From assembly GCF_000718015.1 (NCBI RefSeq), contig NZ_JODY01000022.1, positions 1-64,000 of the forward strand: a stretch of DNA of 64,000 nt, read 5' to 3'. This DNA comes from Streptomyces catenulae. GTDB lineage: Bacteria > Actinomycetota > Actinomycetes > Streptomycetales > Streptomycetaceae. Numbering within the stretch: position 1 is the first letter of the stretch; every line of letters begins with the position of its first letter. The notes beneath the pieces are model-generated. The model was not told where the DNA came from. It was given only the letters and a program-made list of their open reading frames with translations, and ran no database searches. This document shows, one piece after another, positions 26,291-36,714 of this stretch. Made by a program: the position numbers and the translations under genes.

Positions 26291-27121
26291 GTGGAAAACC
26301 CCTCCGTGCGCCACTCGATGCCCCGTACCGCCGCCTTCTTCGACCTCGACAAGACGGTCATTGCAAAGTCCAGCACGCTGACGTTCAGCAAGTCCTTCTA
26401 CCGTGGTGGCCTGATCAATCGCCGGGCCGCGCTGCGTACCGCATATGCGCAGTTCCTGTTCCTCGCGGGCGGCGCGGACCACGATCAGATGGAGCGGCTG
26501 CGCGCCTATCTCTCGTCGCTGTGCCGCGGCTGGGACGTCGCGCAGGTCCGCGAGATCGTCGCCGAGACGCTCCACGATCTGATCGACCCGATCATCTACG
26601 ACGAGGCGGTCTCCCTGATCCAGGAGCACCATGCGGCCGGTCGTGACGTCGTGATCGTGTCCACCTCGGGCGCGGAGGTCGTCGAGCCGATCGGCGAACT
26701 GCTGGGCGCCGACCGGGTGGTGGCGACGCGGATGGCCGTCGGCGAGGACGGCCGGTTCACCGGCGAGATCGACTACTACGCCTACGGGCCCACCAAGGCG
26801 GAGGCGGTGCGGGAGTTGGCCGCGACCGAGGGGTACGACCTCACGCGGTCGTTCGCGTACAGCGATTCGGCGACGGACGTGCCCATGCTGGAGGCCGTCG
26901 GGCGGCCCTTCGCCGTCAACCCGGACCGGGCGCTGCGCCGGGAGGCGGCCGCCCGAGAGTGGCCGGTGCTGTCCTTCAGCCGCCCGGTGCCGCTCACCCG
27001 GCCGCTGCCCGCGCTGCCCTCCCGCCCGGTGCTCACCCTGGTCGCGGCGGTGGGCGCGGCGATGGTCGGCGCGAGCCTGGTGCGATACGCGGCGCGGCGG
27101 CGCCGGAGCCACCCGGCCTGA
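26291..27121 (+). CDS. HAD-IB family phosphatase, membrane-anchored
   Basis: 276 residues. HAD motifs in order: FFDLDKTVI (nucleophile DxD), VIVSTSGAEVV (Ser/Thr), GPTKAEAV (Lys) and SDSATDVPML (DD). A C-terminal helix (PVLTLVAAVGAAMVGASLV) would anchor it. HAD-IB members include phosphoserine phosphatase-like enzymes; the substrate here is not known. I choose GTG 26291 (ENPSVRHSMPRTAAFF), as the conserved family sequence starts there; an ATG at 26267 and the open frame to 26204 are alternatives. Confidence 0.85.
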   Translation: MENPSVRHSMPRTAAFFDLDKTVIAKSSTLTFSKSFYRGGLINRRAALRTAYAQFLFLAGGADHDQMERLRAYLSSLCRGWDVAQVREIVAETLHDLIDPIIYDEAVSLIQEHHAAGRDVVIVSTSGAEVVEPIGELLGADRVVATRMAVGEDGRFTGEIDYYAYGPTKAEAVRELAATEGYDLTRSFAYSDSATDVPMLEAVGRPFAVNPDRALRREAAAREWPVLSFSRPVPLTRPLPALPSRPVLTLVAAVGAAMVGASLVRYAARRRRSHPA

Positions 27122-27331
27122 GCGGCGGGGCACCGAGGGCGGAAACCCCGAGGCGCCCCGGTCCCGGCCCGGAATATCCCCTGACGCCTTCGCGGCCGAA
27201 CCCCGGAGATCTCCCGGAAAGGCGGCGCCGAGCCGGTGGAATCCCCCGGCGGCGGGGCATCGTATATCCGACGGACCGCCATCCGCTTTACCCTTGTTGC
27301 CCGTTATTGAAGGCAAAAGTAAAGATCTGAG

Positions 27332-27545
27332 GTGAAGGGTTCCCCTTGTCCGGGGGCTGGGGTACAAAGGAATCACGGCCCGCGAGACCAAGGACGTCCG
27401 AGAGGATCACCTGAAACGCAGCAAGGCCCACGGACCGATGCATGAATGCCGCGCACCCACGCGACGCCGACCCGTCGATTACGGGCCAGCCGCACCAGGC
27501 GACGGACAGAGTTCTCCGGCCTGATGGGCAAAGAATGTGCACGCA
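27332..27545 (+). ncRNA. probable small RNA, positional match to S. coelicolor scr3559 (6S-like)
   Basis: A plus-strand promoter is visible: TTGCCC (27297-27302), 17-base spacer, TAAAGA (27320-27325), then about 200 bases with many self-complementary G/C blocks and no good reading frame. From memory, S. coelicolor has the transcribed RNA scr3559, described as 6S-like, between SCO3558 and SCO3559, whose homologues flank this gap (HAD gene and the gene at 27666). The assignment rests on position and promoter, not on sequence comparison. The 3' end given is a guess. Confidence 0.45.
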
Positions 27546-27622
27546 TGGTCACGCGGCGGACGTGCCAGCGGCGGTACGTATCAGCACCACGTACCGCCGC
27601 AACTCCTGTCCGGGCCCGACCA

Positions 27623-27647
27623 CCGGCGCCGGGAATCCCGGCACCGG
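27623..27647 (-). terminator. terminator of the Fic-like gene
   Basis: An 11-base arm (27623-27633) pairs with 27637-27647 with one mismatch and a 3-base loop, 19 bases after the stop of the minus-strand gene. Confidence 0.65.
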
Positions 27648-27665
27648 CAGGACCGCCCGCGTGAT

Positions 27666-28523
27666 TCAGGCGGCGCCGCGCTGCAACGCCTCGCAGACCG
27701 CCGTGGACTCCCGGACACCCAGCTCCACCGCGCGCCCGCAGTGCGCGATCCAGGCGGCCACCCCGTCGGGCGTACCGGAGACGTACCCCTCCAACGCCGC
27801 CGCGTAGGCCGCCCGGCCCTGTTCCGCGTGGCCGACCTCGGCCGGGCAGATGGACTTGGGGTCGAGACCGCTGCCGATCAGCACGATGCGCTCCGCGGCG
27901 CGCGCGACCAGGCCGTTGTGCGAGCCGAAGGGGCGCAGCGCCAGCAGTTCGCCGTGGACCACGGCGGCGGTCACCAGCGCGGGCGCCTCGCTGCCCGCGA
28001 GCAGCAGCCGCGCCAGGCCGTCCAGCCGCCCCGCGACCTCGTCCGCGCCGGGCAGCGGCAGTTCGATCAGCGGCTCGTCGACGCCCTCCCCGGCCAGCCG
28101 GGGCCGCCCGACGGTGTCGTCCGCGCCGCCGCCACCGGCCGCCACCAGGTGCAGCCGCGCCAGCACCCGCAGCGGCGACTGCCGCCACACGCTGAGCAGT
28201 TGGCCCGCCTCGGCGATCAGCCGCAGCGCGGCGCCGACCGTCGCCGGTTCGCCGTCCGCGCTGAAGTCGGTGCGCCGCCGGACCTCCTCCAGCGCCCAGT
28301 CGGCCCCGGCGAGCGCGGCGGAGCCACGCGCTCCGCGCAGCGCCGCCTCGGAGGTGACCTCCACGCTGCGGCGGCGCATGATCCGGTGCCCGTAGAGCCG
28401 GTCCACGCCCTTGCGTACGGAGTCCACCGCGTCGACGACGCCCGGGAGCGATGCGAGGGCCGCCAGCGGATCGGCGCCCGCCTGCGGGGTTTTCGGGGCC
28501 GTACCCCGGGTGTCTGCAGCCAT
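27666..28523 (-). CDS. Fic/DOC-like protein with a degenerate active site
   Basis: 285 residues. The C-terminal half resembles a Fic domain: a helix with VVHGELLALRPFGSHNGLVA, where the usual motif is HxFxPFxxGNGR. Here the leading His and PF remain, but GNGR has become SHNGL, so AMP-transfer activity is doubtful. The N-terminal half is helical (DPLAALASLPGVVDAVDSVR). In S. coelicolor the homologue is annotated oxidoreductase, which I do not support. ATG 28523 (MAADTRGT) is chosen; there is no clear ribosome site. Confidence 0.65.
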   Translation of the reverse strand: MAADTRGTAPKTPQAGADPLAALASLPGVVDAVDSVRKGVDRLYGHRIMRRRSVEVTSEAALRGARGSAALAGADWALEEVRRRTDFSADGEPATVGAALRLIAEAGQLLSVWRQSPLRVLARLHLVAAGGGGADDTVGRPRLAGEGVDEPLIELPLPGADEVAGRLDGLARLLLAGSEAPALVTAAVVHGELLALRPFGSHNGLVARAAERIVLIGSGLDPKSICPAEVGHAEQGRAAYAAALEGYVSGTPDGVAAWIAHCGRAVELGVRESTAVCEALQRGAA

Positions 28524-28624
28524 GGGCACGACCCTACGCACCAAGGGGCCACGCCCCCCGATGGAGTGGTCTTCTTCACGTGGGCTTCTCACTGAGCGCG
28601 ATAAGCAGATTACTGTTGGTGAAC

Positions 28625-29611
28625 ATGAAGATCGCTTTCGTAGGAAAGGGCGGCAGCGGCAAGACCACCCTGTCCTCCCTGTTCATCCGCCATCTCGCGG
28701 CCGCCCGCGTCCCCGTGATCGCGGTGGACGCCGACATCAACCAGCACCTGGGAGCCGCGCTGGGCCTGGACGACGCGGCCGCCGCCGCGCTGCCCGCGAT
28801 GGGCGCCCAGCTGCCGCTGATCAAGGAGTATCTGCGCGGCAGCAATCCGCGTATCGCCTCCGCCGAGACGATGATCAAGACGACGCCTCCCGGTGACGGC
28901 TCGCAGCTGCTACGCGTCGGCGGCGACAACCCCGTCTACGACGCCTGCGCCCGCACGGTGCCGCTCGACGACTCCTCGGTACGGCTGATGGCCACCGGCC
29001 CGTTCACCGAGTCCGACCTGGGCGTCGCCTGCTACCACTCCAAGGTCGGCGCGGTCGAGCTGTGCCTGAACCACCTCGTGGACGGCCGCGAGGAGTATGT
29101 CGTCGTCGACATGACCGCCGGTTCGGACTCCTTCGCCTCCGGGATGTTCACCCGCTTCGACATGACCTTCCTGGTCGCCGAGCCGACCCGTAAGGGCATC
29201 GCCGTCTACCGCCAGTACAAGGAGTACGCGCGGGACTTCGACGTCAGCCTGAAGGTGGTGGGCAACAAGGTGCAGGGCCCCGACGACCTGGCGTTCCTGC
29301 GCGCGGAGGTGGGCGACGACCTGCTGGTGACAGTCGGCCACTCGGACTGGGTGCGCGCCATGGAGAAGGGCCGCCCGGCGCCCTTCGCCGAACTGGAGGA
29401 CGTCAACCGCCGCGCCCTGGAGACTTTGCACAGTGCCGCCGACGCCACGTACGCGCAGCGCGACTGGCAGCGCTACACCCGTCAGATGGTCCACTTCCAT
29501 CTGCGGAACGCGGAGAGCTGGGGAAACGCGAAGACCGGTGCGGATCTCGCCGCGCAGGTCGACCCGGCATTCCTGCTCTCCGAGGGAGCGGCGACGCCGC
29601 AGCCCGTCTGA
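28625..29611 (+). CDS. ParA/CooC-like P-loop ATPase
   Basis: 328 residues of the SIMIBI class. KIAFVGKGGSGKTT (deviant Walker A, residues 2-15), VIAVDADINQHLG (Walker A'-type) and EYVVVDMTAGSDSFASG (Walker B), then FLVAEPTRKGIAVYRQYKEY. The domain is close to CooC/NifH-like maturation ATPases, which insert metals, but no metal-site Cys pair is seen. The ATG at 28625 has only a weak GTTGGTGA upstream; it may be leaderless or poorly translated. It is divergent from the Fic-like gene with a 101-base gap, so the two may share control. Confidence 0.8.
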   Translation: MKIAFVGKGGSGKTTLSSLFIRHLAAARVPVIAVDADINQHLGAALGLDDAAAAALPAMGAQLPLIKEYLRGSNPRIASAETMIKTTPPGDGSQLLRVGGDNPVYDACARTVPLDDSSVRLMATGPFTESDLGVACYHSKVGAVELCLNHLVDGREEYVVVDMTAGSDSFASGMFTRFDMTFLVAEPTRKGIAVYRQYKEYARDFDVSLKVVGNKVQGPDDLAFLRAEVGDDLLVTVGHSDWVRAMEKGRPAPFAELEDVNRRALETLHSAADATYAQRDWQRYTRQMVHFHLRNAESWGNAKTGADLAAQVDPAFLLSEGAATPQPV

Positions 29612-29956
29612 TCCACCACCGGCGGTGGCGACCACGCCACCGCCGGCCGCACCCGATCCCGCCTTTTCCGGCTGCCGTCCAACGCATACCGCTTTACCGG
29701 AAGAAACCCTTCAGGGCCAGAACTCACCGAAACAGGTGAGAGAAAAGCAAGGCGGCGCCTCTTTCGTTCACCCGTCAGAGCGAATATGTAGTTCACTTGC
29801 GCGAAAATACTTCTCTTGCTCTTTACGCGACATTACGCTCCATTTACTGAACACGGAGAGTGACCGAGCCCCGCCGTACGCGACGCTCCACCGACCGGCT
29901 CGCGCCTCCACAGCGCCACCGCGGCCCGCACGCCGCACCGCCCCGAGGAGCCGCAC
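29612..29956. promoter_or_regulatory. intergenic region with a terminator and an AT-rich promoter area
   Basis: The first 35 bases hold the terminator of the ATPase gene. From 29740 to 29850 the sequence is AT-rich for this genome and should carry the promoter of the carbonic anhydrase gene; no single pair of -35/-10 boxes stands out. No gene is seen. Confidence 0.4.
29619..29646 (+). terminator. terminator of the ParA/CooC-like gene
   Basis: A perfect 12-bp stem (29619-29630 with 29635-29646) with loop ACCA, 8 bases after the stop. Confidence 0.85.
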
Positions 29957-31141
29957 ATGTCGCAGACCGAGCAGCAATCCCCCCGCCCGCACGCCACCCA
30001 CCATCCGCACGATCCGCCACCCGGCACCGGACGGCGCACCGCCCTGCGCGCGGACCTCGCCGCCTTCCTGGCGCTGCGCCGCCTGGCGCGCACCCGCGTC
30101 ACGGTCACCGAGGAGGAGGGGTGCCAACGGGTCCGGGTCAGCGGCCAGTTGACGTTCCTGGCGGTGCCCCGGCTGACGCGGGCGCTCGCGCGGGTGCCGG
30201 AGCGCTCCGACGCCGTCGTCGAGTTGGGCGGTTCGTTCATGGACCATGCGGCGTACGAGGCGCTGCGGTCCTGGTCGGCGGGGCATCGGGCGCGCGGCAG
30301 CCGGGTCACCCCGGTCGGCCGGTCCGGGATGCCGCTCCTGGATCCGGCGGGCGCCCACACCTGCCGCCCCTGGACGCCCTGGCGCAACCACCACTGCACC
30401 CGCCCGGGGCCCGAGGAAGCCGGGTCCGGGGTCGCCGGGAGCCGGTTGTGGGGCGGGGTGAGCGCCTTCCAGCGGCACACCGCGCCGCTGGTGCGCGAGG
30501 AGCTGTCCCGGCTGGCGCGCGAGGGTCAGCGCCCCACCCAACTCTTCCTGACCTGCTCGGACTCCCGGCTGGTCACGAGCATGATCACGTCCAGCGGCCC
30601 GGGCGACCTCTTCACCGTCCGCAACGTCGGCAACCTCATGCCGCCGCCCGGCGCGGACGCCGCCTGCGACTCCGTGGCCGCGGCCGTCGAGTACGCGGTC
30701 GAGGTCCTGCGGGTCGACTCCCTCACCGTCTGCGGGCACTCCGGGTGCGGCGCGATGAAGGCGCTGCTCACCTCCGCCGAGCGGGGCGGGCCCGCCGAGG
30801 TCCCCGGGAAGCCCCTCGACCCGACCGCGCTGGAGCGCTGGCTGCGGCACGGCGCCCCGAGCCTGGCCCGGATGACCGGGGCGCCCGGCCGCCCCGCCGA
30901 CGACACCGCGCTGAGCGGTCGCCCGGTGGCCGACGCGCACGAACGGCTCGCGCTGGTCAACATCCGTCAGCAGCTGGACCATCTGCGGGCGTACCCATGT
31001 GTGGCCCGCCGGGTGGCGGACGGCTCGCTCACCCTCCACGGCATGTATTTCCATGTCGGCGAGGCCCAGGCGTACGTCCTGGACGAGGTCGGCGGGCGGT
31101 TCTGCGCCGTACGCGCCGAAGCCGCTCCGATACCGGCCTGA
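29957..31141 (+). CDS. STAS domain fused to beta-carbonic anhydrase
   Basis: 394 residues. Residues ~45-125 form a STAS domain like that at the C-terminus of SulP transporters (VTVTEEEGCQRVRVSGQLTF, VPRLTRALARVP, VVELGGSFMDHAAYEAL). Residues ~160-390 are a beta-carbonic anhydrase with zinc ligands in FLTCSDSRLVTSM (Cys, Asp, Arg dyad) and VCGHSGCGAMKAL (His, Cys). It converts CO2 to bicarbonate. Streptomycetes more often have SulP-STAS-carbonic anhydrase fusions of ~800 residues; here the whole transporter part is missing and a short Pro/His-rich N-terminus replaces it. The start codon is ATG 29957. Confidence 0.88.
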   Translation: MSQTEQQSPRPHATHHPHDPPPGTGRRTALRADLAAFLALRRLARTRVTVTEEEGCQRVRVSGQLTFLAVPRLTRALARVPERSDAVVELGGSFMDHAAYEALRSWSAGHRARGSRVTPVGRSGMPLLDPAGAHTCRPWTPWRNHHCTRPGPEEAGSGVAGSRLWGGVSAFQRHTAPLVREELSRLAREGQRPTQLFLTCSDSRLVTSMITSSGPGDLFTVRNVGNLMPPPGADAACDSVAAAVEYAVEVLRVDSLTVCGHSGCGAMKALLTSAERGGPAEVPGKPLDPTALERWLRHGAPSLARMTGAPGRPADDTALSGRPVADAHERLALVNIRQQLDHLRAYPCVARRVADGSLTLHGMYFHVGEAQAYVLDEVGGRFCAVRAEAAPIPA

Positions 31142-31256
31142 CCTGCAAGCTTTACAGGTCTACACCAATTTTTCCCGGCAACCCTTGTCAGGGCGTACCG
31201 CGGGCTGATGAGCTATGACCCGGGACACACCGCACGCCCTGGGAATGGGAGATGTC

Positions 31257-33224
<1,968 letters not shown>

Positions 33225-33257
33225 TCCCGGCGCGGCGACCGCCGCATCCGGCCCGTG

Positions 33258-33285
33258 GGGGCACCGGCGAGACGGCCGGTGCCCC
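33258..33285 (+). terminator. terminator of acs
   Basis: A perfect 11-bp stem (33258-33268 with 33275-33285), 6-base loop, 33 bases after the acs stop. Confidence 0.85.
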
Positions 33286-33479
33286 TGCCGCGTTCCCGGC
33301 CCCGGCGGGCGGCGCGAGCCCTCCGTCATGTCCGTAAAGTGAAGAACGCCCCGCGGCACCTTGCACCCGCCCGGTACAGTGGGAGCGGCGTCAAGAAAAC
33401 GCCAAGATCTCAGGGTGCGCCGGGAAGTCTGGTCGGCAACTGCCACAGCCGTTGCCGAAAACGCCGGAGGTCAGCCCCC

Positions 33480-34874
33480 GTGAGCGCACCCCAGAATCGC
33501 CGTTCCCTCTTCCTCGGTCGGCTGCCGCTGCCGGAACGGAATTTCCTCACCAACGCGCTCCGCACCGAGACGGTCGGCGGCGTCCTCCTTCTCATCGCCG
33601 CCATCGCCGCGCTGATCTGGGCAAACGCCTTCGGCGACAGCTACGAGGCGGTCCGCGGCTTCCACCTCGGCCCCGCCTCGCTCGGCCTCAACCTCTCGCT
33701 GGAGCACTGGGCGGCCAACGGCCTGCTCGCGATCTTCTTCTTCGTCGCCGGTATCGAGCTGAAACGCGAACTCGTCGCCGGTGAGCTGCGCGACCCCAAG
33801 GCCGCCGCGCTCCCGGTGATCGCCGCGCTCTGCGGTATGGCGATGCCCGCCCTCGTCGACCTCGTCGTCAACGGCATAGGCCACGGCTCGCTCGACGGCT
33901 GGGCGGTCCCCACCGCCACCGACATCGCCTTCGCGCTGGCCGTCCTCGCCGTCATCGGCACCTCCCTGCCGTCCGCGCTGCGCGCCTTCCTGCTCACCCT
34001 CGCCGTCGTCGACGACCTCTTCGCCATCCTGATCATCGCGGTCTTCTTCACCTCGCAGATCAACTTCCTGGCGCTCGGCCTCGCCGTCGTCGGTCTGGGC
34101 GTCTTCTACCTCCTGCTCCGCAAGGGCGTCCGCGGCTGGTACGTCTACGTGCCGCTGGGCGTCGTCATCTGGGCGCTGATGGAGAACAGCGGTGTGCACG
34201 CCACGATCGCGGGCGTCGCGATGGGCCTGATGCTGCGCTGCGCCCCCCGCGAGGGCGAGACCCACTCCCCCGGTGAGCACATCGAGCACCTGGTCCGCCC
34301 GCTCTCCGCAGGTCTGGCCGTGCCGCTCTTCGCGCTCTTCTCCGCCGGGGTGGCCGTCTCCGGCGACGCCGTCCGCGAGGTCTTCACCCGCCCCGAGACC
34401 CTCGGCGTGGTCCTCGGTCTCGTCGTCGGCAAGACCCTCGGCATCTTCGGCGGTACCTGGCTGACCGCCCGCTTCACCCGCGCCCGGCTCAACCCCGACC
34501 TCAAGTGGCCCGACCTCTTCGCCGTCGCCACTCTCGCCGGTATCGGCTTCACGGTCTCGCTGCTCATCGGCGAACTGGCCTTCGGCGACAACCCGGCGCT
34601 CGCCGAGGAGATCAAGGCGTCCGTCCTGCTCGGCTCGCTGATCGCGGCCGGTTGCGCCACCATCCTGCTCAAACTCCGCAACAACAAGTACCGTGCCCTC
34701 CTCGCCGAGGAGGAGCGCGACGAGGACCGGGACGGCATCCCCGACGTCTACGAGGAGGGCGACCCGGCGTACCACCTGCGGATGGCGGCGATGCTGGAGG
34801 CGAAGGCCGCGGAACACCGGCGGCTTGCCGAAGTGGCCTCCGGCGCCGAGCCCGGGGACGATGGTCCGGCATGA
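33480..34874 (+). CDS. nhaA: Na+/H+ antiporter NhaA
   Basis: 464 residues with 12 membrane segments. The transport site Asp-Asp is in LAVVDDLFAILI, and FVAGIELKREL and ATLAGIGFTVSLLIGEL are conserved NhaA segments. It exchanges internal Na+ for external protons. The C-terminus is longer than in E. coli NhaA (~390 residues), with a soluble charged tail (LAEEERDEDRDGIPDVYEEG). The GTG at 33480 has GGAGG 10 bases upstream. Confidence 0.95.
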   Translation: MSAPQNRRSLFLGRLPLPERNFLTNALRTETVGGVLLLIAAIAALIWANAFGDSYEAVRGFHLGPASLGLNLSLEHWAANGLLAIFFFVAGIELKRELVAGELRDPKAAALPVIAALCGMAMPALVDLVVNGIGHGSLDGWAVPTATDIAFALAVLAVIGTSLPSALRAFLLTLAVVDDLFAILIIAVFFTSQINFLALGLAVVGLGVFYLLLRKGVRGWYVYVPLGVVIWALMENSGVHATIAGVAMGLMLRCAPREGETHSPGEHIEHLVRPLSAGLAVPLFALFSAGVAVSGDAVREVFTRPETLGVVLGLVVGKTLGIFGGTWLTARFTRARLNPDLKWPDLFAVATLAGIGFTVSLLIGELAFGDNPALAEEIKASVLLGSLIAAGCATILLKLRNNKYRALLAEEERDEDRDGIPDVYEEGDPAYHLRMAAMLEAKAAEHRRLAEVASGAEPGDDGPA

Positions 34875-34917
34875 TCTGAGAGGCTTTGCCTACGCAGCAG
34901 ACATAAGGGAGACGGCG

Positions 34918-35376
34918 ATGAGTTCAGCCGACGACGGCGCAGACCGCAGCCTCGGCCAGTTGGTGGCGACGGCCACCGCCGAGTTGTCCGCACTCGTGCA
35001 CGACGAGATCGCACTGGCCAAGGCCGAACTGCGACTGGACGCGAAGCGGGCGGGCATCGGCGGCGCCGGGTTCATCGTCGCCGGTGTGCTGATCCTCTTC
35101 GCGCTGCCGGTGCTGAGCTTCGCGGCGGCGTACGGCATCCACAACCTCGGCCTCGGTCTGGCCTGGTCCTTCCTGATCGTCGGCGGCGCGTTCATCGTCA
35201 TCGCGCTGCTGCTGGCCCTGATCGCCCTGGCCAAGATCAAGAAGATCAAGAAGCCGGAGAAGTCGATCGCCTCCGCCAAGCAGACCGCGGCCGTCCTCCA
35301 GAACGCCAAGCCGCACCCCCGCCCGGAGCCCGCGGACCACCCGGTCCTGGAGTCCGTGACACGCACCTCGGCATGA
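34918..35376 (+). CDS. holin-superfamily III membrane protein
   Basis: 152 residues of the actinobacterial Phage_holin_3_6 family: an amphipathic N-terminus (SLGQLVATATAELSALVHDE) and two membrane helices (GAGFIVAGVLILFALPVLSF, WSFLIVGGAFIVIALLLALI), then a Lys-rich stretch. Despite the family name it is a host gene of unknown role. The start is ATG 34918 with GGGAGAC upstream. Its stop overlaps the ATG of the hydrolase gene (ATGA). Confidence 0.85.
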   Translation: MSSADDGADRSLGQLVATATAELSALVHDEIALAKAELRLDAKRAGIGGAGFIVAGVLILFALPVLSFAAAYGIHNLGLGLAWSFLIVGGAFIVIALLLALIALAKIKKIKKPEKSIASAKQTAAVLQNAKPHPRPEPADHPVLESVTRTSA

Positions 35377-36299
35377 CGGTCCCCGACAGCACCGCACCGG
35401 TCGTACGCCCCGACGGTCCCTGGACGCACCGGGACGTCGCGGCGAACGGCGCCCGTTTCCACATCGCGGAGATGGGCGACGGCCCGCTGGTGCTGCTGCT
35501 GCACGGCTTCCCGCAGTTCTGGTGGGCCTGGCGGCACCAGCTGCCGGCGCTCGCCGAGGCGGGCTACCGCGCCGTCGCGATGGACCTGCGCGGCGTCGGC
35601 GGCAGCGACCGCACCCCGCGCGGCTACGACCCGGCCAACCTCGCCCTCGACGTCACCGGCGTCATCCGCTCCCTGGGCGAGCCCGACGCCGCGCTCGTCG
35701 GCCACGACCTGGGCGGCTACCTCGCCTGGACGGCGGCGGCGATGCGGCCGAAGCTGGTGCGCCGCCTCGCCGTCGCCTCGATGCCGCACCCACGGCTGTG
35801 GCGCCGCGCGATGCTCGCCGACGCCCGGCAGACCCGGCGCAGCGCCCACATCTGGAGCTTCCAGCGGCCCTGGCTGCCCGAGCGGGCGCTGGTCGCCGAC
35901 GACGCCGCCCGGGTCGGCGAGATGCTCCACGACTGGTCGGGCCCGCAGCCCCCGGACGAGGACGCCGTCACCGTCTACCGGCGGGCCATGGGCATCCCCT
36001 CCACGGCCCACTGCTCCATCGAGCCGTACCGCTGGATGGTCCGCTCGCTGGCCCGCCCCGACGGTCTGCAGTTCAACCGCCGGATGAAGCTGCCGGTACG
36101 CGTTCCGACGCTCCATCTGCACGGCTCGCTCGACCCGGTGATGCGCACCCGCACCGCCGCGGGCTCCGGCGCGTACGTCGAGGCGCCGTACCGCTGGCGG
36201 CTCTTCGACGGGCTCGGCCACTTCCCCCACGAGGAGGACCCGGTGGCGTTCTCCACGGAGCTGGTCAACTGGCTCCGGGACCCCGAGCCGGACCGCTGA
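35373..36299 (+). CDS. alpha/beta hydrolase, epoxide-hydrolase-like
   Basis: 308 residues. Oxyanion motif LLHGFPQFWWAW, nucleophile elbow ALVGHDLGGYLAW with Asp as nucleophile (as in epoxide hydrolases and haloalkane dehalogenases), and the C-terminal His in GLGHFPHEEDP. FPQFWWAWRHQ is the typical epoxide-hydrolase HGFPQ segment. The substrate is not known. Translationally coupled to the holin-like gene by a four-base overlap. Confidence 0.87.
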   Translation: MTVPDSTAPVVRPDGPWTHRDVAANGARFHIAEMGDGPLVLLLHGFPQFWWAWRHQLPALAEAGYRAVAMDLRGVGGSDRTPRGYDPANLALDVTGVIRSLGEPDAALVGHDLGGYLAWTAAAMRPKLVRRLAVASMPHPRLWRRAMLADARQTRRSAHIWSFQRPWLPERALVADDAARVGEMLHDWSGPQPPDEDAVTVYRRAMGIPSTAHCSIEPYRWMVRSLARPDGLQFNRRMKLPVRVPTLHLHGSLDPVMRTRTAAGSGAYVEAPYRWRLFDGLGHFPHEEDPVAFSTELVNWLRDPEPDR

Positions 36300-36442
36300 C
36301 GGAGCCCGCCCGGCACCCCGGAAGCGGCCCGGCGAACCGGGGACGAACACGGCGGTGACGGGTGGCCAATTGCCCGCCGCATAGGCCGATTGGCGGGCCG
36401 CCCGGCGGTTACGGACCTCGGGCCACGGGCAGAGTCGAGGGT

Positions 36443-36655
36443 ATGGGCTGGACGCACGACTACCGTGACGTGGCACGCAACCGCCGCAGCAGTGCCGCTG
36501 CCGTGGGTACGCGGGACAGGGGCACTCCCGACCTCCGGGGCGGCGGGCCCGCGGGTCCCCCGCACCCGGACTCCGCGCACCCGATGGGCATCCCCCGCAT
36601 CCTGCGCCGCAGAGCGCGGTGGATGTCCGCCCGGCTGCGCCATCCCCGCGGCTGA
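36443..36655 (+). CDS. small basic protein of unknown function
   Basis: 70 residues, MGWTHDYRDVARNRRSSAAA at the start and MGIPRILRRRARWMSARLRH at the end, Arg-rich with codons strongly biased to G/C at the third position. The ATG at 36443 has GAGG 4 bases before. A longer frame from 36362 is open but its first part is not biased in the same way. I believe it is a real streptomycete small gene, but no family can be named. Confidence 0.55.
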   Translation: MGWTHDYRDVARNRRSSAAAVGTRDRGTPDLRGGGPAGPPHPDSAHPMGIPRILRRRARWMSARLRHPRG

Positions 36656-36663
36656 CCCGCCGA

Positions 36664-36701
36664 CGGCGGGCACCACACGGAGTCCGTGCCGGTACCCGCC
36701 G
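36664..36701 (-). terminator. terminator of the MarP-like gene
   Basis: CGGCGGG (36664-36670) pairs with CCCGCCG (36695-36701) around an inner hairpin CACGGA-G-TCCGTG, 14 bases beyond the stop of the minus-strand protease gene. It may also act on the small plus-strand gene. Confidence 0.6.
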
Positions 36702-36714
36702 CCTTCCGGGTGGT

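Larger units (their letters stand above)
27122..27665. other. long intergenic region holding a probable RNA gene
   Basis: 544 bases between the HAD and Fic-like genes, which converge. A weak 8-bp hairpin (27128-27135 with 27152-27159) may terminate the HAD transcript. A clear plus-strand promoter starts inside at 27297, and the Fic-like gene's terminator is at 27623-27647. Short ORFs in the middle (ATG 27439 and 27442) are in all frames and unconvincing. Confidence 0.5.
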
